Below are positions 44,064 to 55,833 of a stretch of DNA of 64,000 nt, piece after piece; position 1 is the stretch's first letter; each line of letters begins with the position of its first letter. The DNA is from Pseudoips prasinana (taxonomy: Eukaryota > Arthropoda > Insecta > Lepidoptera > Nolidae). Location of the stretch: NCBI GenBank assembly GCA_951640165.1, contig OX621234.1:31500549-31564548 (forward strand), given 5' to 3'. The notes beneath the pieces are model-generated. The model saw nothing but the letters and a program-made list of their open reading frames with translations, ran no database searches and had not been told where the DNA came from. The translations under genes were made by a program, and so were the position numbers.

Positions 44064-44183
44064 AACATATACGAAGTCTTAACAAAGCAACCCACAGCTC
44101 GAAATCCCTCGTAATTTTTAAAATATAATTTTGTCACCCACACTAGATAAATAATCTAAGTATCGTAGGGGACTTTTCAAAGT

Positions 44184-44275
44184 ACACCCAGACTCAGAAC
44201 AACTATTTTCAAGTTACACAAACTAAATAGTTGCCATGAACAGGGATCGAACACGAAACTCATCGGCGCGGCGCC
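44184..44275 (-). mobile_element. SINE-E fragment
   Basis: CACCCAGACTCAGAACAACT, then AAATAGTTGCCATGAACAGG and a decayed B box. Confidence 0.6.
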
Positions 44276-44484
44276 GAGGTTTTACGACGAAAAATAATAT
44301 ATTTGTACATTTTAGTAGTTTAAAATTACCACAAGAAATCCCCGTTAGATGGGTGAAAGCTAAAAAGAAATTAGGGTCAGCTCTTATCTATAATCCACTT
44401 AAATTTCTCTCGGATTAGGTTCACCAAAGTCTGCAATAACTGCTTTACAAAGCTGTTTTTTATCTTTATAGCCTAGTCTATACA

Positions 44485-44534
44485 AGATGTTTTTAAAATT
44501 AAGCATAACCTTATGCTTAATTTTAAAAACATCT
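44485..44534. repeat. Perfect 24-bp-arm hairpin
   Basis: AGATGTTTTTAAAATTAAGC plus four more bases pairs exactly with 44511-44534 across a 2-nt loop. Confidence 0.8.
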
Positions 44535-44989
44535 TTAATCTTTAAAAACGTATAATGCTCAGACAAGAAATCGTTAAGGTGATATAAACTGGAAAAGTTT
44601 GTTAATTCGATTATGATGTGCCCAAGAGAATATTATTTACGTTTTAACTTATCTATACTTAATGAAATCCAGCAATGATTTTGTACTATTTGAAGGTATT
44701 CTTTGAAAGTATAAATGAAAATATTATTTCCTAGTTCGACGTAACTCTCTCGCCGCGAAAATAAGCGATGTAGGTACAATACGATGAGGATAATTTATGA
44801 GATTATTGCAACGTAAGGCTCACCTAGTCATAACACTTGTAACACACTTAGCATCAGTCATTGGCTGCCGACCCTTCCACTTACTTTAGTCACCTTACCT
44901 TACAAAAACAATTGAGACAATTTTTATAAATACTCTTCGAAAATGAAATCGGAAGCGAAATCGTCAAAAAAATTTCAAGCCAATAATAA
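44535..44989. other. Spacer
   Basis: Nothing recognised. Confidence 0.4.
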
Positions 44990-45205
44990 ATTAACTGCAC
45001 GTGTGGCGTAGCAGTAAAAAACCATGCTTCGCCACTTCGCGTCCCGGGTTCAATTTCCGCGCTGGACAACTTTTTGGTTGACCCATAAATACATAGTTGT
45101 TCTAAGTCTGTTTATACTTTGTCTACGACAATTGTATGTTTATAAAGTACCATGTGACACAGGGATGTATTGATCAAATGCGGGCAGCTGTGTCTTTAAA
45201 AAATG
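44990..45205 (+). mobile_element. SINE-E copy
   Basis: Head CTGCACGTGTGGCGTAGCAG, B box CGGGTTCAATTTCC, then CATAAATACATAGTTGTTCT and AAGTACCATGTGACACAGGG, with an A-rich end. Confidence 0.8.
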
Positions 45206-46838
45206 AAAAAATTACACACTAATCCAGATTTAGGACATGTGTCTTGATTTACACACTGACGTGCAGGCTATGCTGGTGGGCGACCGCGTAAGGACTATGC
45301 ATAGTGTATCACACATTTTTCTAGATTCACCCCCACTCGCAGGCGAAAGCCCACTCCCACCCACTGTGACGGAGGACTGCCTATTAACCCAAAAGATGAA
45401 AACGAGATGGAATAATAATTAGATACAATCTAGTTCTCTATTACTTTAGAGCGTATAATATAGCACCGGCGGACATTTTATTTAGATGGATACAAGGTTT
45501 AGTCCTTTTAGATTACGGTACGATACGGATACCAACGGTTTATTCTCGGACACTAAATAAATGCTGGGTATTATATTCTAGGTGCTATGCCGCTAATGAA
45601 ACTGGACTGGAACATTCTATAGTTTCTTGTTTAGGGATTTTAGAAAGAAATCGGAGACGTGCCGTGCAGAGGCAAATCGGTGGATACACTTTAGCCTATA
45701 CCTACAACGCCTTATTACGTGAGATATAAGATCGGTTTTCGTAGTTCAAGTGATGTTTAGGTTCATCATATCAAATCCAGGATAATAATAGTGAAGTAAA
45801 TAAAATAAAAAAAGCTTCAACATTTTCGAAACGTTAAACTTTAAAAACTGTTGAATCAATATTAATTTGATTTTATTAACGAAGTTTCTGATTAGAAATG
45901 TAACGTCCAATGAGAGTTCAGTCTTTCTTCGTAAGCCTATTCAATTTATATAGTATATAAATTGATTATACGGGGTATCTTAGAAATATAAAAAGTGTTT
46001 TTGAAGTTCTGTGTATTTCACCAAGTTTATCCACCTTGTTTCAATATTTTAAGTTAATGCATAAAATAATGTTTAAATTATACTCAGAAAAGCCTTTTCA
46101 TAATCTCAGTACATTTAAATATGGTTGATATTTAAATCTCAAATTGTGTGCAGATCTACTAAAGAACGATTTGAGCTTAATAGAAAACATGTGATATACT
46201 GTGATAGCACCCGCCGGAAGCAGCTTTGTGTCGCTTACACTTTGATCATATAAATCTACATTTTACACACTTGCTAATATATGCAATTTAAAAAATTCAC
46301 TGCAGCAAACGATAAAACGTTGATAGTAATAACATTATTATAATACTTACCCTGAATATAGGTTAAGACAACGTTTTCGGGCTGTTTTATCCCGAGCTGT
46401 TGTCGCATTGCGTCTGTTATGCGGTGAGGATATGATTAATTTTAAAATATATTATTAAAATTAAGTAATTAGTAGGTTGATCGATTCTTTAAACCTGATT
46501 TTCATTTTAGGATATCAATTCTGATTTATTGGAACACTTGATTTGACAGAATTATAATGAATATGAGCATTGAACGTGAATTTTTAATTTTGTGTACATA
46601 TCCATGATTATCTATATTTGCATTTAATAGGTGTGTTATCATCTAAGCGTCAGTAAAATCCGAATTCAAACAGTAAAAGTGCAGTAGCTTTTGAACGGCT
46701 AAACAAATTTTGATTATTTAGTATATCGATTAAAATAATATCCCTTCCTTTCAAACCCTGAACTGGTCATTTTTACCTCACCTGCGGGGCATAATAGACC
46801 ATCCAACCGTACTGTTCAATACCAATAATATCTCATTA
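45206..46838. other. Spacer with one GC-richer patch
   Basis: 45237-45420 is open on the plus strand and less AT-rich, but it has no motif, signal peptide or convincing splice context. The rest is AT-rich. Confidence 0.35.
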
Positions 46839-47075
46839 TCATCATCATCATCATCATCTCAGCCGAATGACGTCCACTGCTGGACTGGAATTGTGTTCAT
46901 CATTTGGAGCGATATGACATAATCGCCCCGTCTGGCAGGCGGATTGAAGGCCGCAGTATGATGGTTGTATTACGCTGGGAGAGCTGCCCGATCTCTGGGA
47001 GTTATTACCTCGGGATTCTCTCTTTCTCTCTCTCGCTCTCCACGGGATAAAATGGGATGGTGATATTCTTCGCCG
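46839..47075 (-). mobile_element. Repeat H copy with (TCA)n end
   Basis: (TCATCA)n at 46839-46857, TCAGCCGAATGACGTCCACT, AATCGCCCCGTCTGGCAGGC, AGAGCTGCCCGATCTCTGGG, then CGGGATAAAATGGGATGGTG. A (TC)n microsatellite lies at 47015-47040 inside it. Confidence 0.75.
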
Positions 47076-47194
47076 CCCGTCACCCAGTAAGCAATAACAT
47101 CGAGCATTTAGAAATAATTTCAAAGGTTACTACTCAAACGTGTGTAAAATTGATACTTTTCTTAATTTTTGGACATACTCGATGTACGTGCCGA

Positions 47195-47345
47195 GTAACC
47201 GCCTTGGCGCCGGCAGCGGGTGGTCGCCGGTTCATGTCCGCACTGAACAATCTTTGTGAAAGCCAAGATATGTGTCGGGGATTATTTGGTTGGACTACCC
47301 TACGTGCCTCGAATTGTACCGAGAGGGTCTACTGGTCCCAGTTTA
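47195..47345 (+). mobile_element. Possible tRNA-like SINE fragment
   Basis: The segment GGCGCCGGCAGCGGGTGGTC then GCCGGTTCATGTCCGC has a B-box-like centre, followed by AACAATCTTTGTGAAAG. No second copy in the window. Confidence 0.35.
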
Positions 47346-47490
47346 CATGGGAACAATATAACAATAATGAAAGTGGTTAGAAGTCTAATAAAATCTGAAA
47401 CCTGGTTCTATATTATTTACCGTTTCTCTGTAGGTTTCGAGGTCAAACATTTTTACATATAATGAAATTAAATAACCTAAAAACTTATTA

Positions 47491-47565
47491 ACAATTATTT
47501 ATGGCTCACACAAATAGTTGTCCGGCGCGGGACTCGAAGAGGCGAGGCGATTGTCTTAGCCTTAG
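47491..47565 (-). mobile_element. SINE-E head fragment
   Basis: ATTTATGGCTCACACAAATA, then GTTGTCCGGCGCGGGACTCG, then GAGGCGAGGCGATTGTCTTA. Part of the anticodon arm is deleted. Confidence 0.65.
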
Positions 47566-48612
47566 CTTAAATTTAGGGTTGTATGTTTTTTATGTTTGGT
47601 TTTATGTTTTTTTAATGCCAAATGATACTTAATAAAAAAAGAAATTGTCATTAAAAGAAATTAAGGGTCGGTCCTTCCTATTACAAAATTTCATACAAAT
47701 AATAAACTGTTTTACCATTAGGTGTAAGAGGACTTGGCGTAGTTCTACGAAAACTTCTACGACATAAGTGCTACGTGTGTAATACGTAGTAGATAATATA
47801 GCAATTGTAGTTATACGTATATCTGTATTGGCACATAAGGTTGGTGTCGAACTTAACTCCACAATTGTGGGACTGATTCTCAAATCTGACTTGTAAATCA
47901 GCTCCTCAAGTTGGCCTCAATATAATAAATACCAAAATTTAATGCACCCTTTATGTCTATTTTTTTAATAATTTGAAGTATATTATTCAAATTAAGGCAG
48001 TACTAATAGTTTAAAAGAACACTATCAAATTAATGTTTAATTTCCTCAACTTAACGCGTCATAGACACATCAATTAGTTTCTATGTGTTGTACGGATAAA
48101 TTAGCACTTAATAAAATACTAACCACATTAGCTCAAAGGGCAAAATCGACGCTAGAGCGCCACTAATCACTGATGCAAATTTACATTTAATTAAAATGTT
48201 AGCAACAGTGGAAGTTAAATGGTTTCTGTTTGAAATCTAATTTAAAGTAGTAGAAATATTTTTAAAAGGATAGTTATTTCTTTTTCCTATCACATTTATA
48301 TTTTTCCACATTTTTAGTAAAATTATGTCATACGTCAAATACGTAACAATGCTTTTAAAATGTTTTTGGGATTGCCACGATATTCTTTGCATATTTGTAA
48401 ACACAAGGAACTAGCTCCAACAGTATTCTAAAAGTGATCGCTGACCGTAACGACTGACCAGTTAAAGGCAATCTGGGTGGAAGGAGTAAGTGAGCGGAAC
48501 AACCAACCAGGTTTTTATGATCATTAATTATTGTTAATTATCTACTAACATGGTTCTATAAATTTTATTGATAACGACCTATGAGTGGAACAATGTTCCG
48601 AAATAATTCATT
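47566..48612. other. AT-rich spacer
   Basis: Nothing recognised. Confidence 0.45.
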
Positions 48613-48795
48613 ACTAGCTGTGCCAGACGGTTTGACCCGCGTTAATCTTTAAAAATTATAGCCTGTGTTAATCCAGGGTGTCAGCATCAGCTAACTCCAT
48701 ACCAAATTTAATTAAAATCGATTCAGCCGTTAAGACGTGAAGAAGTAACAAACATACACACACTCACAAACTTTCGCCTTTAAAATATTAGTGTG
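48613..48795 (+). repeat. Repeat D copy
   Basis: TAGCTGTGCCAGACGGTTTG, then AAATCGATTCAGCCGTTAAG, then TTAAAATATTAGTGTGA. Near-complete. Confidence 0.8.
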
Positions 48796-48821
48796 ATTTT
48801 TTAATATATTATACGTGCTTA

Positions 48822-49070
48822 CTTACTTATCGTATGGGCAGCGGTTACCCTAGTGTCAGAGTTGTTCTAGCCACCCAGTAGGCCTCTGACATGGCTTAAC
48901 ATCTTTTTTCGAATGACTACAACCGGAACCGATAGCTTAACGTGCCCTCCGAAGCACGGAGACGCTCAGAAATTAAACCACTTTGGCGGTCACAGTTCTA
49001 TGGACTGACCGCGAGCCTAGTTGCTTAACCTCACCGATCACTTATGGACCGGTGGAAGCACCTAGCTATG
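48822..49070 (+). repeat. Repeat J, best copy
   Basis: TACTTATCGTATGGGCAGCG, TAGGCCTCTGACATGGCTTA, TAGCTTAACGTGCCCTCCGA, CTTTGGCGGTCACAGTTCTA and GACCGCGAGCCTAGTTGCTT. Other copies lie at 56430 and 63480 (plus) and 25015 and 35206 (minus). Non-coding; class undetermined. Confidence 0.75.
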
Positions 49071-49375
49071 AGTATATACGTGCTTATATATATATGGTAT
49101 ATCATGGCCTAAAAACATGACATTTAAAAGTGATAAAATTTCAATGGGTTATTTTGTTACACGTAATGATAATGGAAAACAATGAGTTGTGTTTTTGGCA
49201 GCGTACGTAAAAAGATTATTATGGCTTCTTAACAAAAGCTTGACAAACGGTAGAGGACTCCGCTCTGTCAATCAAAATGATTCATACCCACTCTACCTAT
49301 TTTCATTGTGGTTATACAAAGCACGACGTGTGAAGGGCGGCCTGGATATGAATATCCAGGACGCCCTATTTTCCT

Positions 49376-49558
49376 CACACTAATATTATAAAGGCCAAAG
49401 TTTGTGAGTGTGTGAGTGTGTATGATTGTTACTTCTTCACGTCCAAACGGCTTGAGCGATTTTAATAAAATTATTGAGTTAGCTGATACTCTGGATTAAC
49501 ACATAGGCTATAATTCAGAAAGTTTGACACAGGTAAAACCACTGGGCACAGCTAGTTG
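49376..49558 (-). repeat. Repeat D copy
   Basis: TCACACTAATATTATAAAGG start, ACTTCTTCACGTCCAAACGG, then ACATAGGCTATAATTCAGAA and CACTGGGCACAGCTAGTT end. Directly upstream is a small hairpin at 49334-49367 (AGGGCGGCCTGGATAT and its complement). Confidence 0.8.
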
Positions 49559-49869
49559 TACATAATTATGTAAACATTTAGTTTCAAATAAATATTATTT
49601 CTGGAGTCAATACCCTTCTTTGGCACTTTTCCTGATGTATGTTTTATTGTAATAATATTTTTTTCAGAGTTATTCGAGCCACCAATACGGCTTAACGGTG
49701 GTTGTTTAAAGCCTACAGTCAACAATTTAAAGATGCTCATAACCAGTTTCTCTCATTGTCATTGTTAAACTGTAAAGTCTAATCGTTACCTGGGTACAAA
49801 TGTATTTAAAAAAATCTTTTATTAGGTGGTTCTGTCTATGTCGAGGTAATAATTCAATATAATTATTAA

Positions 49870-49966
49870 TAATACCCTGGGTCATTATTACCACACGGTC
49901 ATCTGATCCCAAACTAAGCAAAGCTTGTACTATGGAAATCAGATAACTGTTATAATAAATGATAAC
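49870..49966 (-). mobile_element. SINE-A 3' fragment beside an RTE tail
   Basis: ACCCTGGGTCATTATTACCA, CATCTGATCCCAAACTAAGC, AAAGCTTGTACTATGG. It is cut off just after the ATAACTG motif, where the RTE tail begins. Confidence 0.75.
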
Positions 49967-50065
49967 CAATCATCATCATCATCATCATATCAGCTCAAGG
50001 ACGTCCACTGTTGGACAAAGGCCTCCCCCAAAGATCTCCACAATTGTCGGTCTTTATAACCTATG
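49967..50065 (-). mobile_element. RTE LINE 3' end inserted in SINE-A
   Basis: (TCA)n at 49969-49987, then ATATCAGCTCAAGGACGTCC, ACTGTTGGACAAAGGCCTCC and AAGATCTCCACAATTGTCGG. ATAACC occurs on both sides, a possible short target duplication. Confidence 0.75.
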
Positions 50066-50206
50066 TACTTTATAAATTCTGAAAACTTTAACTTTTTATA
50101 GTGACAGTATTCAGGAATGATTAAATATAAAACATTAGAGTTAATAAACATATAATGTTCTTTCAAGTATGTTTTGCCGGACGATACGGTCCGCGTATAA
50201 TCCGGT

Positions 50207-50640
50207 GGTAGAGTTTTTTTTTGTGTAATAAGATGGCAAACGAGCAATTCACCTGATGGGTCACCTGATGGTAAGTGATCACCGCCGCCCATGGACACCT
50301 GAGGAGCTGGAAGTGCGTTACCGGCCTTTAAGAAAAGAATAGGCTCGCTTCTTGAAGGTTGCCATGTCATACCGGATCGGAAATACCTCCGCAGCTAATT
50401 GATTCCACAGAGCGGTAGTGCGTGGCAAAAAGTTTCTTGTGAAACGCACAGTGGTAGATGACCATTCATCCAGGTGATAAGGATTGAATTTCCACTTTTG
50501 GCGAGAGTGTTTGTGGCGGCAGGTATAAGCTCGAACAATTCCTCTGAACACTCCCCGTGATAAATGCGGTAAAGGACACATAGAGACGCCACGTCTCTCC
50601 GCAGGGTATGAGGATCAAGCCAAATAGTGGGACTCCCGTT
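50207..50640 (-). pseudogene. CR1/Jockey-type LINE 3' end, best-preserved copy
   Basis: The minus strand encodes [60 protein letters not shown], then [15 protein letters not shown] and stop at 50318. The [12 protein letters not shown] block is the typical C-terminus of CR1/Jockey-group ORF2 proteins. The 3' UTR has CCATGGGCGGCGGTGATCAC and TACCATCAGGTGACCCATCA and runs to about 50207. 5'-truncated, with an open tail frame. It serves as reference for the fragments elsewhere. Confidence 0.8.
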
Positions 50641-51029
50641 GTCAACGACGGTAATCAGAATCTACTAAGTTTGTTCACCCAATTTTCTTAGTAGGGTCGC
50701 ATTGTATAGTAGTATAATGAATTCCAGATTGTCGTCACACACACAATTTCCACGTAAATAATATCATAGATACGCAAAAACAAGCACGTACACAATCTGT
50801 ATTAAAACTACCTGTATAAAAACTTTTAATAAAATAATATAATTATTTTAACGCAAAGGTCACCACCCAGATTGAGTTAATTTTTATTTTGTCAGCTAAC
50901 AAATATGTATAAACTAATTATTTAAATAGAACTCAGAATTATAAATATTTTATTACTACACCAAAGTTAATAAGGGCTTTCAACATTGAAAGGAAAAAGA
51001 TAATGGTCTAAAAACAAACCGAACGGTAT
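50641..51029. other. Spacer
   Basis: Nothing recognised. Confidence 0.4.
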
Positions 51030-51180
51030 CCTGGAGAAGGCAAAAAGCAGCGTAGGACACCATATCGAATATGGAGTGACGTTTTAAAAAAGACTGCGGG
51101 AATACTGTGGAGCAGATCACATTACAAGGGCGACTATTGGAAGAAACTGGAAAAGGCCTATACAAAAGCAAAACAATTTA
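51030..51180 (+). pseudogene. Second RTE-type LINE C-terminus
   Basis: The plus strand reads RRTPYRIWSDVLKKTAGILW, then SRSHYKGDYWKKLEKAYTK, in one open frame. The layout (basic block, W-x-D-x-x-K-x-x-AG, W, then K-L-E-x-AY) parallels RTE-clade C-termini, but the sequence differs from the main RTE here, so a second family is likely. Confidence 0.6.
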
Positions 51181-51942
51181 CTAAAACAACTCCGCGTCCG
51201 CTATGTAGTTTTTTATATCAAACGTGTTTTTGTGTATTTGTCCAGCCTATTGCGTCTCACGTGACTTACAAAAAGGACCAGGAACACAAAACAATAGTCA
51301 TCACTTTAATGAATTAAATAATAAAAGAAATTCCAATGTTTATCTTAAATATCATGTATAATTCTCCTGATGTCATAAAAATATTAGGAATGTTTATTAC
51401 AGGCATTGCATGCCCTGTACGATACAATACATTGGATAGCACTCGATAGTTATTCTGACATTAAAGGCACGTGCAATAATAATGTGGGATAGCCTGTCTG
51501 CCCGTAAGAGCTGTATATATGCCTATATACACATTATATGTTTATAAGCGGCCATGCGGGGACTAGCTTCGTCTTTAAGTATAAAGCTCTTGCAAGTTGT
51601 TCAGCAAGTTGTCCTCCGAGTTCTATCAGAAACATACCAGTAGCAAGTGTGCTCAGCATAATAACTACGTGCCTGTCAATGTTGGTATATACCCGCCCTT
51701 GGTATATACCAACTAGTATTATGTAAGATCCATTATGTAAGATCTTCCTATACACGCAGCAGCATTCGGACAAATAGATAATATTAATTATAAATAACCA
51801 ACTAAACTAAACAGATTTTCCCAAACATAGTTCATAAAGTAATTACACCAGCCTTTTAATTAAATAAACTGCGATGAAATCTATGCAACCGTAGGGGTAT
51901 AATTGACTTAAAAATGATATCACATTTAATAATTGCATTCAT
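51181..51942. other. Spacer with a perfect hairpin
   Basis: GTTGGTATATACC (51681-51693) pairs exactly with GGTATATACCAAC (51701-51713). The minus-strand frame 51534-51773 is open but starts with TTG and has no recognised motif. Confidence 0.45.
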
Positions 51943-52150
51943 GGCTGACATTTTACTCCGTGGGCAGTGGTTAAGAGAGTAGCCACGTCACTTCGTGTCC
52001 CGGGTACCATTCCCTGACAACAGTGTGTTTATAAGATGTTGTATTTTGTTCTTAGTCTGGTAGTGCTTCGTGTCTATCAAATATTTGTAAAGTACTCCAT
52101 GATACGGAGTATTATGAAGGTAGTGCGGGCGCTGACCTTAAAAAAAATTA
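51943..52150 (+). mobile_element. SINE-E copy
   Basis: Head CTCCGTGGGCAGTGGTTAAG, decayed B box GGGTACCATTCCC, then GTGCTTCGTGTCTATCAAAT, AAGTACTCCATGATACGGAG and an A-run. A further head-like fragment starts at about 52148. Confidence 0.7.
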
Positions 52151-52664
52151 CTGCACGTACCTATGGAGCAATGGTCAAAGTTGTCATCTCGCTAGATACG
52201 CTCATAGAGCGGGCAATCGTTTAGCTTTGCCCTTTGCTGTTTTGCCGTGACATTAGCTATCAAACGGATTTGGAACTCTTTCATCCAAAATTAGTGTTTT
52301 AGTGATAATTCTTTTCTATCTTTCCGATATTGAAATAGTCAATAAACAACTAAATAAAAGTAGAATGAAACAACTATTCCAATAAAAACATCCTTTAGCT
52401 TTTTTTATGGATCATTTAAATTAATAAAATATATTTAATGCATTACTTGCCTCTGTATATTTCAGCCTTTAAGTGAACATCAAAGTGGATACCTATTCAA
52501 ATAAAAGCATTAAAACTACGTTTGCGAGTGCTAGCAGCTTTTTAATCTTAATCTGGTTATGTAAATGTTGCTGGTCCATTTTAAAATATAAAATTACTTT
52601 AATGCGGTAGTTCAATGATTTTTTTAAATATATATTGTATTTATAAAAAAAATCATTGAATTTC
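52151..52664. other. AT-rich spacer
   Basis: A hairpin at about 52610-52662 pairs TTCAATGATTTTTTTA with TAAAAAAAATCATTGAA. No gene. Confidence 0.4.
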
Positions 52665-52745
52665 CCGCCAGTGGCTTTCCGGTCACCGCCGCCCACGGTC
52701 ATTTGCAACACCGGAGTGACCGCAAGTGCGTTGCCGTCCTATATA
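52665..52745 (-). mobile_element. CR1/Jockey-type LINE 3' UTR fragment
   Basis: CCGGTCACCGCCGCCCACGG, then CACCGGAGTGACCGCAAGTG and CGTTGCCGTCC, the reverse complement of the family UTR. Confidence 0.6.
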
Positions 52746-52785
52746 TCGATAACTTCGTAATTACCATATTTTTATAATATACTAG

Positions 52786-53525
52786 CAATCCCGACGAACT
52801 TTGCACGGCTTTTAGAATGCTTTTAGAATAGAATAGAATACTTTTTATTGTACACACTCAAACACGACAAATTCATAAAACACTAATAAACCAACCATGT
52901 ACAATGCGTGGTCTTATCGCATCAAGTGATTTCTTCCAGACAACCTTTGGATGGATAGGAGCTGTGATTATTTTAAAATAGTAGGTGTGAAACAAATGAA
53001 AAAGTAAGAAAGTATAAAAACATGAATAAATATAAACGTATACATAAATATATATAGATATAATAATACTATGTACAAATACAATACAGTGCATATTATA
53101 TACTTATCTACAAAAAAAAATAATGCATTGTACGACTAATGTACAATATTCTTCGTTTTTCCTTCCGGAGAGAAAACAAAGAATGCTGGAAAAATAACTA
53201 CCAAAATAAAAAAAATACAACGTCTCACAGTCTTCTGTCTCACTTTTCGGTGATTTTTAAATATTTGCTATTTTTTTTTTATATATACAAACCTTCTCCT
53301 GACCACACCTCCTGAATAACGAACACATAAAAGAAATATTTAACCAATGTGATGGAGTTGTTTGGAAGTTATGAGTATACAAACATTTCGGTAATTAATT
53401 TTTATTTATATAATTTTTTTTTCATACATACCTTCTCCTGACAATAACGAACAAATAAAAGAAAGGTTTATCCGATTTGGTGCAGTCATTTTGAAGTTAT
53501 GAGTATACAAACATAAATGGGGGAG
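52786..53525. repeat. D-like repeat split by a LINE 3' end (L)
   Basis: Starts ACTAGCAATCCCGACGAACT, GCACGGCTTTTAG. From 52812 a (GAATA)n tail and TTTTTATTGTACACACTC lead into repeat L (minus), with CGCATCAAGTGATTTCTTCC. After that, two imperfect copies of CAAACCTTCTCCTGA...GAAGTTATGAGTATACAAAC lie at 53285-53395 and 53430-53515. Repeat L recurs at 61590-61750. Confidence 0.55.
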
Positions 53526-54004
53526 TATATGAGTATCTATATAATGTTTTGTATGATAAATAAAACTGCGTGATCGAAAATTTCAATGTTAGTTCTAGGA
53601 AAGTAGATGGCTTCTGGAAATATATGAGAAAATATATAATGTATATTTATTGAGTGTTAATAAATTACTTTTCTGAACAGTCAATTTAGACGGTCAACAC
53701 TCGTTACTTAACCCACATTTCATAAGAAAATACTGAATAATTTCCATTACCATATATAAAATAAGTTAAATAAATTATTTTAAATGACATTAAAAAAGCG
53801 CTTGTTTATAGTGACAAAATGTTTATAGTAATTGTGTAGTTAACTGTAAATCATTCTTTCTACGTACTCGTACATGTAGATATTTATATTTGATGTTTGT
53901 ATCGAATCGAATATCTTAGTATTACATTTAATTTATGAAAGTAATAAATAAGTTATTTAGACAGGTTGCTTAAGTTATTATTAAAGTGGTTGTAAGTTTT
54001 AATA
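53526..54004. other. AT-rich spacer
   Basis: Nothing recognised. Confidence 0.4.
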
Positions 54005-54125
54005 CTTTTAACTCATCATCACCACCATTACAACTGAAAGACATCCACAGATGGACAAGCCTCCCCGAAAAATCACCTTAGGGGGATATGCCAAAATCGC
54101 CAGAAGCCAGAGCCATTAATCCATC
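54005..54125 (-). mobile_element. Repeat H fragment
   Basis: CATCATCACCACCATTACAA, CTGAAAGACATCCACAG, then AGGGGGATATGCCAAAATCG, in minus orientation. Confidence 0.6.
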
Positions 54126-54369
54126 GATGAGAAGGAGTAATGGTATTCTGATATTAGTAATATATATTTTTTTAATTTTGATCATGATGAGAATGTTTTT
54201 TTTTATTCCGTGCTGAAATGGTAAAGAAGATCCCGTAAGATACCGGTACGTCGTATATTTTTCAGGCGTTGCTTTCCCTAATTTCGTTGTAAATGGAGAA
54301 AATATATAAATTTTTTCATTTCACTGATGACGCAAATAGTCTGAATTAGTTACGATTGGTTGCTGTGTG

Positions 54370-54585
54370 GTGACGGTACAGAATATCATCACCACATCTC
54401 ATCCCGTGGTGGGCGTAGAAACGTCCGAGGGCATACCTACCAGAGAACGGACAGCAGCGTTTTTCTGTAAACTATGAGTATCAAACTGCGATCTGTAACC
54501 CGTCTGCCAAGCGTCGCGATTATGGCATATCCCCCCATTCTTTGGGGAGGCTCTTGTCCAGTAGTATACGTACATTGTAGTTGAT
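54370..54585 (+). mobile_element. Repeat H copy
   Basis: AGAATATCATCACCACATCT, CATCCCGTGGTGGGCGTAGA, ACCCGTCTGCCAAGCGTCGC, GGCATATCCCCCCATTC, then GGGGAGGCTCTTGTCCAGTA. The (TGA)n end is lost. Confidence 0.7.
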
Positions 54586-55524
54586 TAGTGTTTGAGTAGA
54601 TTGGTAGTTGTTATTATTATAAATATTAGAGGAAGATAGAATGATGTCTCTAACTAGCACTATTACGTTTGTTAAATAATCATTTACGGACACACTAAGT
54701 TTTGCGATCAGGGTTTTAGTACAGTATGACGTCATCTCAGTTTAATAAGTTAGAAGAGCTTTCAGAGCGCGAGTTCAACTTGCACTTGAGCATGAGTTTA
54801 TTAATTTTGGATCTTAACTAAGCTAAGACTTAGACAGTTATCGTCGGTTGTGGCTGGAGTATCAATAAAAGAAGGCGTAATTATTTTTGGAATGATCAAT
54901 ATTTATTGCGTAGCTCAAGGATTAATATCAGGTTATTCATTTTAATGTAAGTGATAGCAAATATGACTATAGCAGTAAGATCACTTAAAAGTAACCATAC
55001 ATTTAATGTTGTTGTACAGGAATGACTAAGAGATCAAGAGCTGAGAATCACTTTGCATTTGATTAGTTCTGTTGTATGAAACCTGTGACTAGCTAGTTAA
55101 TATACAGAAACTCAAGAGTATTCATTGTAGTGCAAATGAGACGTAACTCAATGGACAGATCCTCTATATTGTCATACCGAATCAACCACGCTCACAATGT
55201 GTATGTTTCGTAAATGCCTGAGCATATTTCCTCGCTCAATATAAACGTCCGGATACTCGAGGCAGGTTGGCCTTGACCGGAGTTTAACTGGGACACAACT
55301 GGCTGCCTATACACTCTTACCTACGTATGGCAAAAGTTGTAAATAGACACCGATAAAGATATGACCGCTCTTCATTTCCGAGTACGAAGAAAATGTGAAA
55401 GTGTGAAATACAAATAAATTGATTCTAGGGCATGAGGAGACTGAATTGATGTCTGTTATTTATAAGACGCATAATACAGAATGTAAAGAACAGAGTTACG
55501 ATAACTCTAGATGTTCCATACGAG
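54586..55524. other. Spacer
   Basis: Nothing recognised. Confidence 0.4.
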
Positions 55525-55750
55525 ATGGGCTGGTTAGCGTGGTTGATAGATACTTTTATTACAGCCTTTTACGCCGTAGCTTCGATTCCCACCCAGGACA
55601 GATATTTGTGTGCATGAACATGTCTGTTTGTCGTGGGCCTCAGCCTAGTTAGCTATATAAGTATGTACTTTCAAAAGAAAAGTAGTATATCAGTTACCTT
55701 GTTTATATACATAGTACAAACTCTGCTTAGTTTGGGATCAGATGGCACAC
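55525..55750 (+). mobile_element. SINE-A copy, plus orientation
   Basis: Head GGGCTGGTTAGCGTGGTTGA with B-box region TTCGATTCCCACCCAGGACA, body ATATTTGTGTGCATGAACAT, and 3' AACTCTGCTTAGTTTGGGAT. One of few plus-strand copies. Confidence 0.85.
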
Positions 55751-55793
55751 ATTCTATATAATCTTTATATAATTCTCTATAATATCTAAGTCA

Positions 55794-55833
55794 ATTATAT
55801 ATAAGCTATTGTATACCATAGCTTATATATAAT
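55794..55833. repeat. 16-bp-arm hairpin
   Basis: ATTATATATAAGCTAT pairs exactly with ATAGCTTATATATAAT over an 8-nt loop. Confidence 0.6.

Noticed and set aside
45237..45422. Plus-strand ORF in a GC-richer patch
   Set aside because: No recognised motif, no splice context, and it lies next to a SINE end.
51534..51773. Minus-strand ORF of 79 codons
   Set aside because: It starts with TTG and shows no motif or splice support; the hydrophobic residues could be chance. Kept only as a note.
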